A stretch of DNA of 64,000 nucleotides from Mucilaginibacter straminoryzae (GTDB lineage: Bacteria > Bacteroidota > Bacteroidia > Sphingobacteriales > Sphingobacteriaceae), in NCBI RefSeq assembly GCF_022953055.1, contig NZ_JALJEJ010000002.1, forward strand, positions 620,001 through 684,000, read 5' to 3'. The notes under the pieces are model-generated. The model saw only the letters and a list, made by a program, of their open reading frames with translations. It ran no database searches and was not told the DNA's origin. Of the stretch, positions 1-8,133 are shown in pieces. Each line of letters begins with the position of its first letter. Positions within the stretch are counted from its first letter, which is position 1. Made by a program: the position numbers and the translations under genes.

Positions 1-667
1 TGATCTTAACAACTTTGAACTCCATAGTTTTGCCCACATAAACGTCATAATCGCGGATAGGCTTAATGTCGATTTGTGAACCTGGTAAGAAGGCTTCTAC
101 GCCCATAATATCAACGATCAGACCACCTTTAGTTCTGCTCTTCACAAAACCGGTAATGATCTCATCATTGTCAAGAGCCTGATTGATACGCTCCCATGAT
201 TTCTGTGTTTTTGCACGTTTACGAGATAATACTAACTGTCCGTTAGCATCTTCTTGTGATTCAACAAAAACTTCCACCTGGTCGCCTACTTTCAGCTCAG
301 GAGTGTCGCGGAATTCAGATAATGATACCATACCATCAGACTTAAAGCCGATGTTCAATACCACATCTTTGTTGTTGATGCTTACAACAGTGCCGTTGAT
401 GATCTCGCCTTTGTTGATAGAGCTGAAAGTACCATCGTACATTTGCTCTAAACGCTCGCGGTCTGCAGTGCTGTAATTGCCGAATTTTTTGTCATCGGCG
501 TCCCAATCAAAATCTTCGTTTGCTTTTGCAATGTTAGATTTGATCTCATCGATAGAAATCGAATCAGCTTCTGATTCAATGTTCTCTCTGTCTTTAGAAA
601 GCGCTACTGTTCCCAGTTCAGCTTCCTTAGCTTTTAATTCTTTTTCTGCTTCTTGTTTTTTAGCCAT
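1..667 (-). CDS. rpsA: 30S ribosomal protein S1, partial (N-terminal part)
   Basis: Ribosomal protein S1 binds mRNA at the 30S platform through repeated OB-fold S1 domains. From the ATG at 667-665 the frame is open to the window edge: 222 codons are visible and the C-terminal half is outside. A charged, Glu/Lys-rich leader of about 60 residues precedes the first S1 repeat (VVSINNKDVVLNIGFKSDG), and a second begins near residue 150 (GFVKSRTKGGLIVDIMG). The acidic N-terminal extension is usual for Bacteroidota S1. The neighbour at 897 is divergent, so the gene has its own promoter at 707-714. The small forward frames across this stretch are antisense shadows. Confidence 0.96.
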   Translation of the reverse strand, partial: MAKKQEAEKELKAKEAELGTVALSKDRENIESEADSISIDEIKSNIAKANEDFDWDADDKKFGNYSTADRERLEQMYDGTFSSINKGEIINGTVVSINNKDVVLNIGFKSDGMVSLSEFRDTPELKVGDQVEVFVESQEDANGQLVLSRKRAKTQKSWERINQALDNDEIITGFVKSRTKGGLIVDIMGVEAFLPGSQIDIKPIRDYDVYVGKTMEFKVVKI

Positions 668-687
668 TAAATAAATTTTCTCCTTTT

Positions 688-702
688 CCCAATGCAATTG
701 GG
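688..702 (-). promoter_or_regulatory. Hairpin in the rpsA 5' leader
   Basis: A perfect 6-bp stem (CCCAAT / ATTGGG) with a 3-base loop lies between the -7 box and the rpsA start codon, close to the predicted 5' end of the mRNA. It could protect the end or help autoregulation by S1; that role is inference. Confidence 0.5.
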
Positions 703-706
703 ACTG

Positions 707-714
707 CAAAGGTA
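707..714 (-). promoter_or_regulatory. rpsA promoter -7 box (TACCTTTG)
   Basis: On the minus strand TACCTTTG matches the Bacteroidota -7 consensus TAnnTTTG. A TTTG -33 element lies 17 bases upstream. The leader to the rpsA ATG is about 35-40 nt and includes GGAG 13-16 bases before the ATG, which makes it one of the longer leaders in this window. Confidence 0.75.
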
Positions 715-896
715 CGGATATAATTTCGGTACAAAAAAATTATTTTATTGTTAATTGCTGATTTTGAGTAGTTTTTGTAATAATTATCCGGGAGCGATCT
801 GCTATAATTTTAACAACCCACACCTCTATCACTCATTTTTACATTAAACAAACAATACAACAAACCAAAAACAGGGATACTTGTCGTTTAAATAAT

Positions 897-2147
897 ATGT
901 CTTCTACTTTCCGTTCACTACAATATCCAAATTTCAGACTTTATTTTATCGGCCAGTCGCTGTCACTCATCGGTACCTGGATGGAGCGTATCGCCATCAA
1001 TTGGGTGGTATACAGTATTTCACATTCCGCTTTGATGTTGGGCGTGGTTAATTTCAGCGGCCAATTGCCAACCCTGCTGCTATCGCCGTACGGCGGGGCC
1101 ATGTCTGACAGGCACAACCGTTACCGCATATTATTAACCACGCAAATTGCCGCCATGATTCAGGCCAGCATTATGGCTACCCTCATCTTATCTAAGGTTT
1201 ACAGCCTGCCGGCCATTATGTGTTTAAGCGTGGTGCTGGGGATTATCAATGCCTTTGATACCCCTGCCAGGCAATCGTTAATGATCAGGCTGATTGATGA
1301 TAAAAGTGATTTACAGAACGCCATTGCCCTTAACTCGTCCATGGTAAATGTGGCACGATTGATCGGCCCTGCTGTTGCCGGGATTTTGTTGGTTACGGTA
1401 GGCTCAGGTATTTGCTTTCTGCTGAATGCCATCAGCTTTTTGGCGGTGATTGCCTGCTTGTTACTAATGAAGCTGAAACCTGAAACCCGACCCGCGGCTA
1501 CAGATACGGTTTGGCAAGGGTTGAAGAGTGGTTTTGAATACCTGAAGCAAGCCCGCGATATTAAACTGATTATCCTACTGATGGCTTTTACCAGTTTCTT
1601 CACCATGACGTACACTACCCTGCTGCCCATCTTCGCTAAAGATATTTTCAAGGGTAACGCCGGGACATACAGCTTATTGAACAGCCTTTCCGGACTGGGT
1701 GCACTTGCCGGTGCCGTATATATGGCCGGATTAAAATCCACCAAAAATTTGCGGCACACCGTTGTTTATGCTTGTATGCTTTTCAGTGCCAGCATAGCGG
1801 CAGTTGCCTTATGCAGTAAATTATGGGTTGCGCTGATCTTTATCTGCTTTAGTGGTTTGGGTATGATGACACAAATTGCCGGTACCAACACGTTTATCCA
1901 AACAACGGTAGATAACCGGATGCGTGGCCGTGTGATCAGCTTTTACGTAATGGCCTTTATGGGCATGCAGCCGCTGGGCAGTTTTGTGGTTGGTTTAGCA
2001 GCCCACCATATCAGCGCAAGGCATGTATTATTGATCGAAGGTCTTTGCGGATTTGTTGCTGCTATTGTATTCGGCTTGTGCCTGAAACGTTCTGCAGCTC
2101 AACAGATCGCACATTCGGCAGAAGAACCTGCGCAATTAATACCCTAA
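897..2147 (+). CDS. MFS transporter (EntS/MFS_3-like exporter)
   Basis: A 416-residue inner-membrane protein with about 12 hydrophobic segments. The loop after TM2 carries the MFS motif-A signature (GGAMSDRHNRYR, around residues 64-75), and the sequence resembles the EntS/'transmembrane secretion effector' branch, which exports small molecules such as siderophores. The length is typical. It starts at ATG 897 with an A-rich region upstream and no Shine-Dalgarno site. It is divergent from rpsA and convergent with the next gene, so it is probably monocistronic. No siderophore biosynthesis genes are nearby, so the substrate cannot be named. Confidence 0.9.
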   Translation: MSSTFRSLQYPNFRLYFIGQSLSLIGTWMERIAINWVVYSISHSALMLGVVNFSGQLPTLLLSPYGGAMSDRHNRYRILLTTQIAAMIQASIMATLILSKVYSLPAIMCLSVVLGIINAFDTPARQSLMIRLIDDKSDLQNAIALNSSMVNVARLIGPAVAGILLVTVGSGICFLLNAISFLAVIACLLLMKLKPETRPAATDTVWQGLKSGFEYLKQARDIKLIILLMAFTSFFTMTYTTLLPIFAKDIFKGNAGTYSLLNSLSGLGALAGAVYMAGLKSTKNLRHTVVYACMLFSASIAAVALCSKLWVALIFICFSGLGMMTQIAGTNTFIQTTVDNRMRGRVISFYVMAFMGMQPLGSFVVGLAAHHISARHVLLIEGLCGFVAAIVFGLCLKRSAAQQIAHSAEEPAQLIP

Positions 2148-2153
2148 CCAAAA

Positions 2154-2834
2154 TTACGCGGCAGAGTCCGTCGGTAATGCAGCCTGTATCAAATCGAAAA
2201 TCTCCATAAATACAGGCTGCACTTCAAGCCGGTAGGCGGCTACAAGCTGTGTTAACTGTTCTTCCTGCTCCGGTGTAAACGGCGATTGCCATACCCGCAT
2301 GCAAATCCGCTTCAATGCATAGGCCACCTGGCTGCTCTCTGCATAGCTGAACAAATAACGGCTGCGTTTAAATCCATCAAAGAATGAAAGAAAGATCTCG
2401 GGGTTTCGCATTCCCGCAAAGCTTAAAAAGCGGTAGATCACCTCTTCATTACAATCATTCAGCTGGTCATAAAAATCGCCCGCATTAACCAGGTTATTAG
2501 TCAGCAACAGGTTATCCAGTATCAATTCAATCCCCACATGCCCTAAAAAGAATGGCTTTACCGGTGAGCCTTCGAGCGCTGGCAGCAAGTTTAGTTTCAG
2601 CTGGTGCGAATGATATTTAAAAAATGTTGATGAATGAAAATGACGATCTACCTCGAGGTGCTTTTTCCACCCGCCGATCAAACTGTTGATATTTTTATCC
2701 GGGTGGATCAGTTTTTCGGGGTGCAGCGAAGTATGCTTATCCGCGTTTTTCAGCAGATCTGGCAATACGGTACCCAGCACATGGTAACAGTCTGACGTTT
2801 TGCGGTCAAAGTAATAGTGAGAAAGGAAATTCAT
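2154..2834 (-). CDS. Conserved hypothetical protein, possibly related to ACP phosphodiesterase
   Basis: A 226-residue soluble protein with no signal peptide. It opens MNFLSHYYFDR and continues with HVLGTVLPDLLKNADK, which resembles the MNFLAH...GNLLGDF opening of acyl-carrier-protein phosphodiesterases (AcpH). The match is weak, so the function is only a suggestion. The frame extends upstream to 2891, but that extension enters a heptamer repeat array. The ATG at 2834 fits the family opening and is preferred. It converges on the MFS gene with a 6-base gap. Confidence 0.75.
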   Translation of the reverse strand: MNFLSHYYFDRKTSDCYHVLGTVLPDLLKNADKHTSLHPEKLIHPDKNINSLIGGWKKHLEVDRHFHSSTFFKYHSHQLKLNLLPALEGSPVKPFFLGHVGIELILDNLLLTNNLVNAGDFYDQLNDCNEEVIYRFLSFAGMRNPEIFLSFFDGFKRSRYLFSYAESSQVAYALKRICMRVWQSPFTPEQEEQLTQLVAAYRLEVQPVFMEIFDLIQAALPTDSAA

Positions 2835-2880
2835 AGATGCAGAGGCAAAATACCGAATTTTTGCGGGAATTGAAAATTGG

Positions 2881-2937
2881 TCATTAATCATTAGTCACTA
2901 ATCACTTGGTCATTGGTCATTAATCATTAATCATTGG
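2881..2937. repeat. Heptamer tandem array (TCATTAA-type)
   Basis: Eight consecutive units of the form TCATTRR (TCATTAA, TCATTAG, TCACTAA, TCACTTGG, TCATTGG, TCATTAA, TCATTAA, TCATTGG) lie between the 2154-2834 gene and tyrS. The strict 7-base period, with a single 8-base unit, marks a short tandem repeat array. Confidence 0.8.
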
Positions 2938-2996
2938 TCTCGCTCCCCGCACCTGAACACTCGAAACTCGTACCTCCGCAACTTCATTTGAATTTC

Positions 2997-3004
2997 TATC
3001 TTTG
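2997..3004 (+). promoter_or_regulatory. tyrS -7 box (TATCTTTG)
   Basis: TATCTTTG ends 8 bases before the tyrS ATG at 3013. Transcription starting about 5-8 bases after the box would give a leader of almost no length. Confidence 0.75.
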
Positions 3005-3012
3005 CAGTCCTT

Positions 3013-4305
3013 ATGAGTACCATAAACTTTGTTGAAGAATTACGCTGGCGGGGCATGCTGCATGATATTATGCCCGGCACTGAAGAAATGCTGAATAAAG
3101 GCATAGCTTCGGGATATATCGGTTTCGACCCCACGGCAGACTCGCTGCATGTGGGCCACCTTACGCAGATCATGACGCTGATCCACTTTCAGCGTGCAGG
3201 CCACAAGCCTTATGCTTTAGTGGGTGGCGCTACCGGTATGGTAGGCGATCCTTCGGGTAAATCGGCCGAGCGTAACCTGCTGTCAGAAGAAACGCTTCAG
3301 CATAACCTGAAATCGGTAGAGAAACAACTGGCTAAGTTCCTGGATTTTGAAAGCGGCGCCAACAGTGCCGAGATGGTAAACAATTACGACTGGTTCAAAA
3401 ATTTTACCTTCCTTGATTTTATCCGCGACGTGGGTAAACACATCACCGTGAATTACATGATGGCGAAAGATTCGGTAAAGAAACGCCTGGAGGGTGATAC
3501 CGGGATGTCTTTCACCGAATTTACCTACCAGTTGGTACAAGGCTACGACTTCTACTATTTGTGGAAACATAAAAACTGCACGCTGCAAATGGGCGGCAGC
3601 GACCAGTGGGGCAATATTGTAACCGGTACGGAGATGATCCGCCGTAAAGACGCCGGTGAAGCTTTTGCATTAACTACCCAGCTGATCAAAAAGGCCGATG
3701 GTACCAAATTCGGCAAAACCGAAAGTGGCGCGGTATGGCTCGACCCGGAGAAAACTTCCCCTTATAAATTCTACCAGTTCTGGTTGAACACCAGCGATGC
3801 TGATGCAAAAAGCTACATCCGCATCTTCACCTTGTTTGACAAGGCTACCATTGAGGCCATCGAGGCAGAGCACGAGCAGGCACCACATCAGCGTGCCTTA
3901 CAAAAAGCACTGGCGAAAGATATTACCATCCGCGTGCATGGCGAAGATGCTTATGAAAAAGCGATCAAGTCGTCCGAGTTTTTGTTTGGCAATACCGGCA
4001 TCGAGTTTTTGAACGAACTGAACGACGAAGAAGTAATCGGCTTATTTGAAGGTGTTCCTAATTTCAACGTAGCGAAAGACGAACTAAGCGAAGGCATCAA
4101 TGCCGTGGAATTACTGGCAACTAAAACAGCAGTATTCCCGTCAAAAGGCGAAGCGCGTAAAATGATACAGGCAGGTGGCGTATCCATAAATAAAACAAAG
4201 ATTGGCGCACCCGAGCAGGTATTTGCAGCGGCAGACCTGATTAACGGCAAGTTCCTGGTAGCGCAAAAAGGGAAGAAAAATTACTTCCTGATTGTAGCAG
4301 AATAA
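3013..4305 (+). CDS. tyrS: Tyrosyl-tRNA synthetase
   Basis: A class I aminoacyl-tRNA synthetase that charges tRNA-Tyr with tyrosine using ATP; cytoplasmic. The 430-residue length is normal for bacterial TyrRS. The HIGH motif is HVGH (46-49), the tyrosine-binding FDPTADSLH precedes it, [11 protein letters not shown] is near 192-202, and the KMSKS equivalent is KFGKT (232-236), as in the E. coli-type enzyme. The C-terminal ~90 residues are an S4-like RNA-binding domain ([17 protein letters not shown]). It has its own promoter at 2997-3004 and a terminator at 4317-4341, so it is monocistronic. Confidence 0.98.
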   Translation: MSTINFVEELRWRGMLHDIMPGTEEMLNKGIASGYIGFDPTADSLHVGHLTQIMTLIHFQRAGHKPYALVGGATGMVGDPSGKSAERNLLSEETLQHNLKSVEKQLAKFLDFESGANSAEMVNNYDWFKNFTFLDFIRDVGKHITVNYMMAKDSVKKRLEGDTGMSFTEFTYQLVQGYDFYYLWKHKNCTLQMGGSDQWGNIVTGTEMIRRKDAGEAFALTTQLIKKADGTKFGKTESGAVWLDPEKTSPYKFYQFWLNTSDADAKSYIRIFTLFDKATIEAIEAEHEQAPHQRALQKALAKDITIRVHGEDAYEKAIKSSEFLFGNTGIEFLNELNDEEVIGLFEGVPNFNVAKDELSEGINAVELLATKTAVFPSKGEARKMIQAGGVSINKTKIGAPEQVFAAADLINGKFLVAQKGKKNYFLIVAE

Positions 4306-4316
4306 AAGTAATTACG

Positions 4317-4341
4317 AAGGCTTCTTTTCAGAAGCCTTTTT
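4317..4341 (+). terminator. tyrS rho-independent terminator
   Basis: A perfect 9-bp stem (AAGGCTTCT / AGAAGCCTT) with a TTTC loop is followed by a T run, starting 12 bases after the tyrS stop codon. Confidence 0.85.
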
Positions 4342-4385
4342 CGTTTGCTACTGCAACTGGCGTTTCAACAAATCAACAAAATCCA

Positions 4386-4393
4386 TATCTTTG
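4386..4393 (+). promoter_or_regulatory. pyrR -7 box (TATCTTTG)
   Basis: TATCTTTG lies 17 bases before the ATG at 4411. It supports that start over the in-frame upstream start at 4345, which overlaps the tyrS terminator region. Confidence 0.7.
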
Positions 4394-4410
4394 CCCAAAT
4401 CCACCCAACG

Positions 4411-4956
4411 ATGCAAAATCTTACGCTGCTCGACGGTCAGAAGTTTCAAATAACGATACAGCGTTTATGTCGTCAGTTAATTGAAAATCACAACGATTTT
4501 TCTAATTCAGTTATTATCGGTATCCAGCCAAGGGGAATTTTCCTGGCTAAACGCATTGCCGAAGAACTACGCAAAATATTACCGGGCAAAACCATTTTAC
4601 AGGGCGACCTGGATATTACTTTCTACCGCGACGATTTTCGCCGCCGCGAGTCGCAGTTACTGCCTAACCAAACACGTATCGACTTTATCACCGAAGGCAA
4701 AAAGGTGATCATGATGGATGATGTACTTTGGACCGGCCGTACCATCCGTGCCGCGATGGATGCCTTGCAGGCATTTGGCCGCCCCGAAAAGGTAGAGCTG
4801 CTGGTACTGGTAGACCGTCGCTATTCGCGCCATATCCCGGTATCTGCAAATTATACCGGGATCGAGGTAGATTCTATCGCCTCGCAAAAAGTGGTGGTAA
4901 GCTGGAAAGAGACGGATCAGGAAGATAAAGTAACGCTCATCAACGAGCAGAAATAA
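4411..4956 (+). CDS. pyrR: PyrR-type phosphoribosyltransferase (pyrimidine regulator / UPRTase)
   Basis: A 181-residue type I phosphoribosyltransferase. The PRPP-binding loop is VIMMDDVLWTGRTIRAA, typical of PyrR, which in other bacteria binds pyr mRNA and has uracil phosphoribosyltransferase activity. The usual length is about 180. An in-frame start at 4345 would add 22 residues, but the promoter box lies between the two, so 4411 is chosen. It sits upstream of pyrB on the same strand, as expected for pyrimidine biosynthesis. A four-helix-bundle gene intervenes. No obvious attenuator structure was found in the leader. Confidence 0.92.
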   Translation: MQNLTLLDGQKFQITIQRLCRQLIENHNDFSNSVIIGIQPRGIFLAKRIAEELRKILPGKTILQGDLDITFYRDDFRRRESQLLPNQTRIDFITEGKKVIMMDDVLWTGRTIRAAMDALQAFGRPEKVELLVLVDRRYSRHIPVSANYTGIEVDSIASQKVVVSWKETDQEDKVTLINEQK

Positions 4957-4989
4957 TATCGAACATCGAATAACCAATGATGAATAATG
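4955..4989. repeat. Heptamer tandem array, left flank of the four-helix-bundle gene
   Basis: Five consecutive 7-base units (AATATCG, AACATCG, AATAACC, AATGATG, AATAATG) start at the pyrR stop codon and run into the first codons of the next gene. Its start codon is therefore part of the repeat. Confidence 0.75.
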
Positions 4990-5363
4990 AAGTTAAGGAA
5001 GCAAAAGCCAAATACGATCTTGAAGAAAGATTAATTGACTTTGCTGTTAGCATATCATTATTATCGGAAAAGTTACCCGAGACCAGATTTGGAGCTTATG
5101 TATCCGGACAAATATTAAGATCAGGTTGCTCACCTGCCTTAAACTATGGTGAAGCTCAATCAGCAGAATCAAGAAATGATTTCATTCATAAAATGAAAAT
5201 TATTCTTAAAGAACTAAGGGAAACGATGGTTTCTCTTAAACTTATTGAAAGACGAAATATTTATGATTTAGATAAAACGTCAAAAGCTAAAGATGAGTGC
5301 AATCAACTCATAGCAATTTTTGTAAGAAGCATTGAAACTGCTAAAAGGAATAATTTAAAATAA
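4977..5363 (+). CDS. Four-helix-bundle protein (S23/TIGR02436 type)
   Basis: A 128-residue, largely helical protein. The pattern LIDFAVSISLLSEKLPETRF ... QILRSGCSPALNYGEAQSAE is diagnostic of the four-helix-bundle family first seen in 23S rRNA intervening sequences and structurally akin to the Avd protein of diversity-generating retroelements. Its molecular function is not established. It is AT-richer than pyrR and pyrB, sits between them, and is bounded on both sides by heptamer arrays, which suggests a later insertion into a pyr operon. ATG 4977 and ATG 4980 are both possible starts. No reverse transcriptase or rRNA is nearby. Confidence 0.88.
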   Translation: MMNNEVKEAKAKYDLEERLIDFAVSISLLSEKLPETRFGAYVSGQILRSGCSPALNYGEAQSAESRNDFIHKMKIILKELRETMVSLKLIERRNIYDLDKTSKAKDECNQLIAIFVRSIETAKRNNLK

Positions 5364-5366
5364 ATC

Positions 5367-5401
5367 AACATTCGAAATTCAATATTCATTATTCGAAATT
5401 C
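5367..5401. repeat. Heptamer tandem array, right flank of the four-helix-bundle gene
   Basis: Five 7-base units (AACATTC, GAAATTC, AATATTC, ATTATTC, GAAATTC) fill the gap between the four-helix-bundle gene and pyrB and stop 5 bases before the pyrB ATG. Read on the opposite strand they become GAATTTC/GAATAAT/GAATATT units, so they resemble the left array in inverted orientation. Confidence 0.75.
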
Positions 5402-5406
5402 AACAG

Positions 5407-6327
5407 ATGGGACTTAGCACAAGGCATTTATTAGGTATTAAAGATTTGAACGAAGCAGATCTTCAACTGATCTTTGAAACCGCTGATTCTTTTAAAGACG
5501 TAATTAACAGGCCGATTAAAAAAGTGCCTTCACTGCGCGACGTTACCATTGCCAACATTTTTTTCGAAAATTCTACGCGTACGCGCCTTTCCTTTGAATT
5601 GGCCGAGCGCCGCCTTTCTGCCGACGTGGTTAACTTTGCGGCGTCGTCTTCATCAGTAAGCAAGGGCGAAACCTTAATCGATACGGTAAACAACATCCTG
5701 GCTATGAAGGTGGACATGGTAGTGATGCGCCATCCTTATGCCGGTGCCGGGGTATTCCTTTCTAAGCATATCAACGCACAAATTGTCAACGCGGGCGATG
5801 GTGCTCACGAACACCCTACGCAGGCCCTGCTTGATGCATTTTCTATCCGCGAAAAATATGGGGATGTAGCCGGTAAGAAAGTAGTAATCGTAGGCGATAT
5901 TCTGCACTCGCGCGTTGCTTTATCAAACATTCTTTGCCTGAAACAATTAGGTGCCGAAGTAATGGTTTGCGGACCAACTACATTGATTCCTAAGTACATT
6001 GGTTCGTTAGGCGTAAAAGTAGAACACAACCTGATCAAAGCCCTGAATTGGTGCGACGTAGCCAATATGCTGCGAATTCAGTTGGAACGCCAGGATATCA
6101 AATACTTCCCTTCCCTGCGCGAGTACACCATGCTATACGGCCTGAATAAACAAATACTGGATTCACTGGATAAAGAAATTACCATTATGCACCCCGGCCC
6201 AATTAACCGCGGCGTGGAAATTACCAGCGATGTGGCCGACAGCAAACAGTCCATCATTCTCGACCAGGTAGAGAACGGCGTAGCCATCCGTATGGCGGTA
6301 TTGTTCCTGCTGGCAGGGCAAGCTTGA
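5407..6327 (+). CDS. pyrB: Aspartate carbamoyltransferase catalytic subunit
   Basis: This enzyme makes N-carbamoyl-aspartate from carbamoyl phosphate and aspartate, the committed step of pyrimidine synthesis. The 306-residue length is typical. The carbamoyl-phosphate motif is STRTR (56-60), followed by the SSSSVSKGE loop, HPTQALLD, and HPGPINRG near the C-terminus. No regulatory pyrI subunit follows, so this may be an unregulated trimer or regulated only through PyrR. The region just upstream is a heptamer array. Co-transcription with pyrR is possible, but the array may separate them. Confidence 0.97.
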   Translation: MGLSTRHLLGIKDLNEADLQLIFETADSFKDVINRPIKKVPSLRDVTIANIFFENSTRTRLSFELAERRLSADVVNFAASSSSVSKGETLIDTVNNILAMKVDMVVMRHPYAGAGVFLSKHINAQIVNAGDGAHEHPTQALLDAFSIREKYGDVAGKKVVIVGDILHSRVALSNILCLKQLGAEVMVCGPTTLIPKYIGSLGVKVEHNLIKALNWCDVANMLRIQLERQDIKYFPSLREYTMLYGLNKQILDSLDKEITIMHPGPINRGVEITSDVADSKQSIILDQVENGVAIRMAVLFLLAGQA

Positions 6328-6654
6328 TAAAAGAATCAAGAGGCAAGAGCCAAGAATCAAGATTTTTTTAAAAACATGTCATTGCGATGAGCTGAAGGCG
6401 AAGAAGCAATCCCCAGTAAGACTTATCGCTTCAAAGATTGCTTCGTTACTTGCAATGACTCCATCGAAGGATCAGATGCTTCGAGAGCCCTTCGACAGGC
6501 TCAGGGTGACATTCCTCAGCATGACATTCCGTCTAGCACAATTTAACGCGTGCTTAAAAAGAAGGACGTTTAAATCGTCAGATATTAGGCGCTCGCGTTA
6601 CAAGTGCTCGCGATAGAGTATATATCTTCGTGGCTAAAATATCCTGGATCAATA
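6328..6654. repeat. Repeat-filled intergenic region between pyrB and sdaA
   Basis: No gene is seen. It holds a heptamer array (6332-6366: AGAATCA, AGAGGCA, AGAGCCA, AGAATCA, AGATTTT) right after pyrB. An ATTGCGA/TTGCAATGAC palindromic element follows at 6378-6459, then a TTCGAGAGCCCTTCGACAGG-type palindrome near 6479-6510. pyrB and sdaA converge here. Confidence 0.75.
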
Positions 6655-8082
6655 CTAACACTCCGGCAGGCTAATCGGGATATTGATCGCCAAGCCACCG
6701 TCAGAAGTTTCCTTGTATTTCGAATTCATGTCCAAAGCGGTTTGCCACATGGTTTTTACCACTGCGTCCAAACTTACCTTGGCATGTTCCGGGTTACTTT
6801 GCAGCGCTAATTGCGAAGCCGTGATGGCCTTGATGGCCCCCATGGTATTACGTTCTATACAAGGCACCTGCACCAGGCCGCCGATCGGGTCGCAGGTTAA
6901 ACCCAGGTGATGCTCCATAGCAATTTCCGCAGCCATTAATACCTGCCGCTGCGATCCGCCCAAACATTCAGTTAGTGCTGCAGCTGCCATTGCTGATGAC
7001 ACGCCAATTTCTGCCTGGCAACCGCCCATCGCGGCAGAGATCGTAGCACCTTTTTTGAAGATGCTTCCTACTTCGGAAGCGGTAAGTAAGAATTGAATAA
7101 TCTTATCTTCGCTATAGCTATCGCAAAAAACAATAAAATATTGCAGCACTGCCGGGATTACACCCGCTGCACCATTCGTTGGGGCCGTTACCACGCGGCC
7201 AAATGAAGCATTTTCTTCGTTAACGGCCAGAGCAAAACAACTTACCCAGTCCAGTATATTTTTAAAGCCATAACCTGTAGCACGAATAGCTTGTACCCAT
7301 TCTTCGAAGTTATGGTAGGCATTTTCGCCAATCAGTTTTTTGTTCAATCCGGCCGCGCGGCGGGCTACATTCAGCCCTCCGGGCAAATAGCCTGTAGTGT
7401 GGCAGCCGCGATAAATACATTCTTTTATTACACGGAAAATATCCAACACACCGTCTCGCGTTTCCTTTTCGCTTCGCCAGGCCTGCTCATTCTCCATCAC
7501 CACCTCGGAAATCTTCAAGCCGGTTTTACGGCACCAGTGCAACAGTTCAGCAGCAGTATCAATCGGGAAGGGAAGGTCCACTTCTTTGGCGGCATCGCCC
7601 TGGTCGTTTTCTTTCACCACAAAACCACCACCTATAGAATAATAAGTTTCTGAAACAGCCTTACCTGTGCTTAAAAATGCCTGGAAAGTGACCGCATTGG
7701 GGTGGAAAGGCAGGCTTTCATTAAACAGGAACAGCAGATCGTCTTCAAAGAAAAAGCTGATCTGCTTGCGCGCACCCAGATTTAACTGGTGTGAAGATTT
7801 GATCTTCTCTACCTTACTGTTCACCTGCGTCACATCAAAAGTAACAGGATCATCCCCGCTCAGCCCAAGCAAGACAGCAATATCAGTACCGTGCCCTTTA
7901 CCTGTTTTGGCCAGCGAACCGTACAACAGGATTTTTACTTGTACAACTTCTTCTAAAACCTGCTTTTCTGTAAGCAGATTGACAAATTGTTGCGCAGCGC
8001 GCCATGGACCAAGGGTATGCGAACTTGAAGGGCCTATGCCTATTTTAAAAATATGGAAAACGGAGATCTGTTCCTTTTGCAT
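6655..8082 (-). CDS. sdaA: L-serine ammonia-lyase (iron-sulfur L-serine dehydratase)
   Basis: This enzyme converts L-serine to pyruvate and ammonia with a [4Fe-4S] cluster. The 475 residues form the single-chain fusion: an N-terminal beta domain ([16 protein letters not shown], residues ~12-27) and a C-terminal alpha domain ([33 protein letters not shown]). Conserved Cys near residues 355, 396 (CDPIGG) and 407 (PCIERN) are likely cluster ligands. The -7 box lies 5 bases before the ATG, so the mRNA is probably leaderless. It is probably monocistronic: pyrB converges on its 3' end and the MscS gene is upstream on the same strand. Confidence 0.96.
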   Translation of the reverse strand: MQKEQISVFHIFKIGIGPSSSHTLGPWRAAQQFVNLLTEKQVLEEVVQVKILLYGSLAKTGKGHGTDIAVLLGLSGDDPVTFDVTQVNSKVEKIKSSHQLNLGARKQISFFFEDDLLFLFNESLPFHPNAVTFQAFLSTGKAVSETYYSIGGGFVVKENDQGDAAKEVDLPFPIDTAAELLHWCRKTGLKISEVVMENEQAWRSEKETRDGVLDIFRVIKECIYRGCHTTGYLPGGLNVARRAAGLNKKLIGENAYHNFEEWVQAIRATGYGFKNILDWVSCFALAVNEENASFGRVVTAPTNGAAGVIPAVLQYFIVFCDSYSEDKIIQFLLTASEVGSIFKKGATISAAMGGCQAEIGVSSAMAAAALTECLGGSQRQVLMAAEIAMEHHLGLTCDPIGGLVQVPCIERNTMGAIKAITASQLALQSNPEHAKVSLDAVVKTMWQTALDMNSKYKETSDGGLAINIPISLPEC

Positions 8083-8087
8083 TACTA

Positions 8088-8095
8088 CAAAGATA
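8088..8095 (-). promoter_or_regulatory. sdaA -7 box (TATCTTTG)
   Basis: On the minus strand TATCTTTG is separated from the sdaA ATG by only five bases (TAGTA), consistent with a leaderless transcript. Confidence 0.75.
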
Positions 8096-8133
8096 GGGCA
8101 TTAAATACCGAAACAGAACCTTTTCGGAATGAA

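Noticed and set aside
183..674. Two forward open frames (97 and 65 codons)
   Set aside because: They are antisense to rpsA, whose S1-domain frame is clear on the other strand.
1199..1759. 186-codon reverse frame inside the MFS gene
   Set aside because: It is a shadow of the MFS coding frame, with no family resemblance or promoter.
2931..3173. 80-codon reverse frame over the tyrS promoter
   Set aside because: It overlaps the tyrS start and promoter; tyrS is certain.
4977..5363. A diversity-generating retroelement or 23S intervening sequence
   Set aside because: The four-helix-bundle protein resembles Avd and S23, but no reverse transcriptase, template/variable repeats or rRNA lie nearby.
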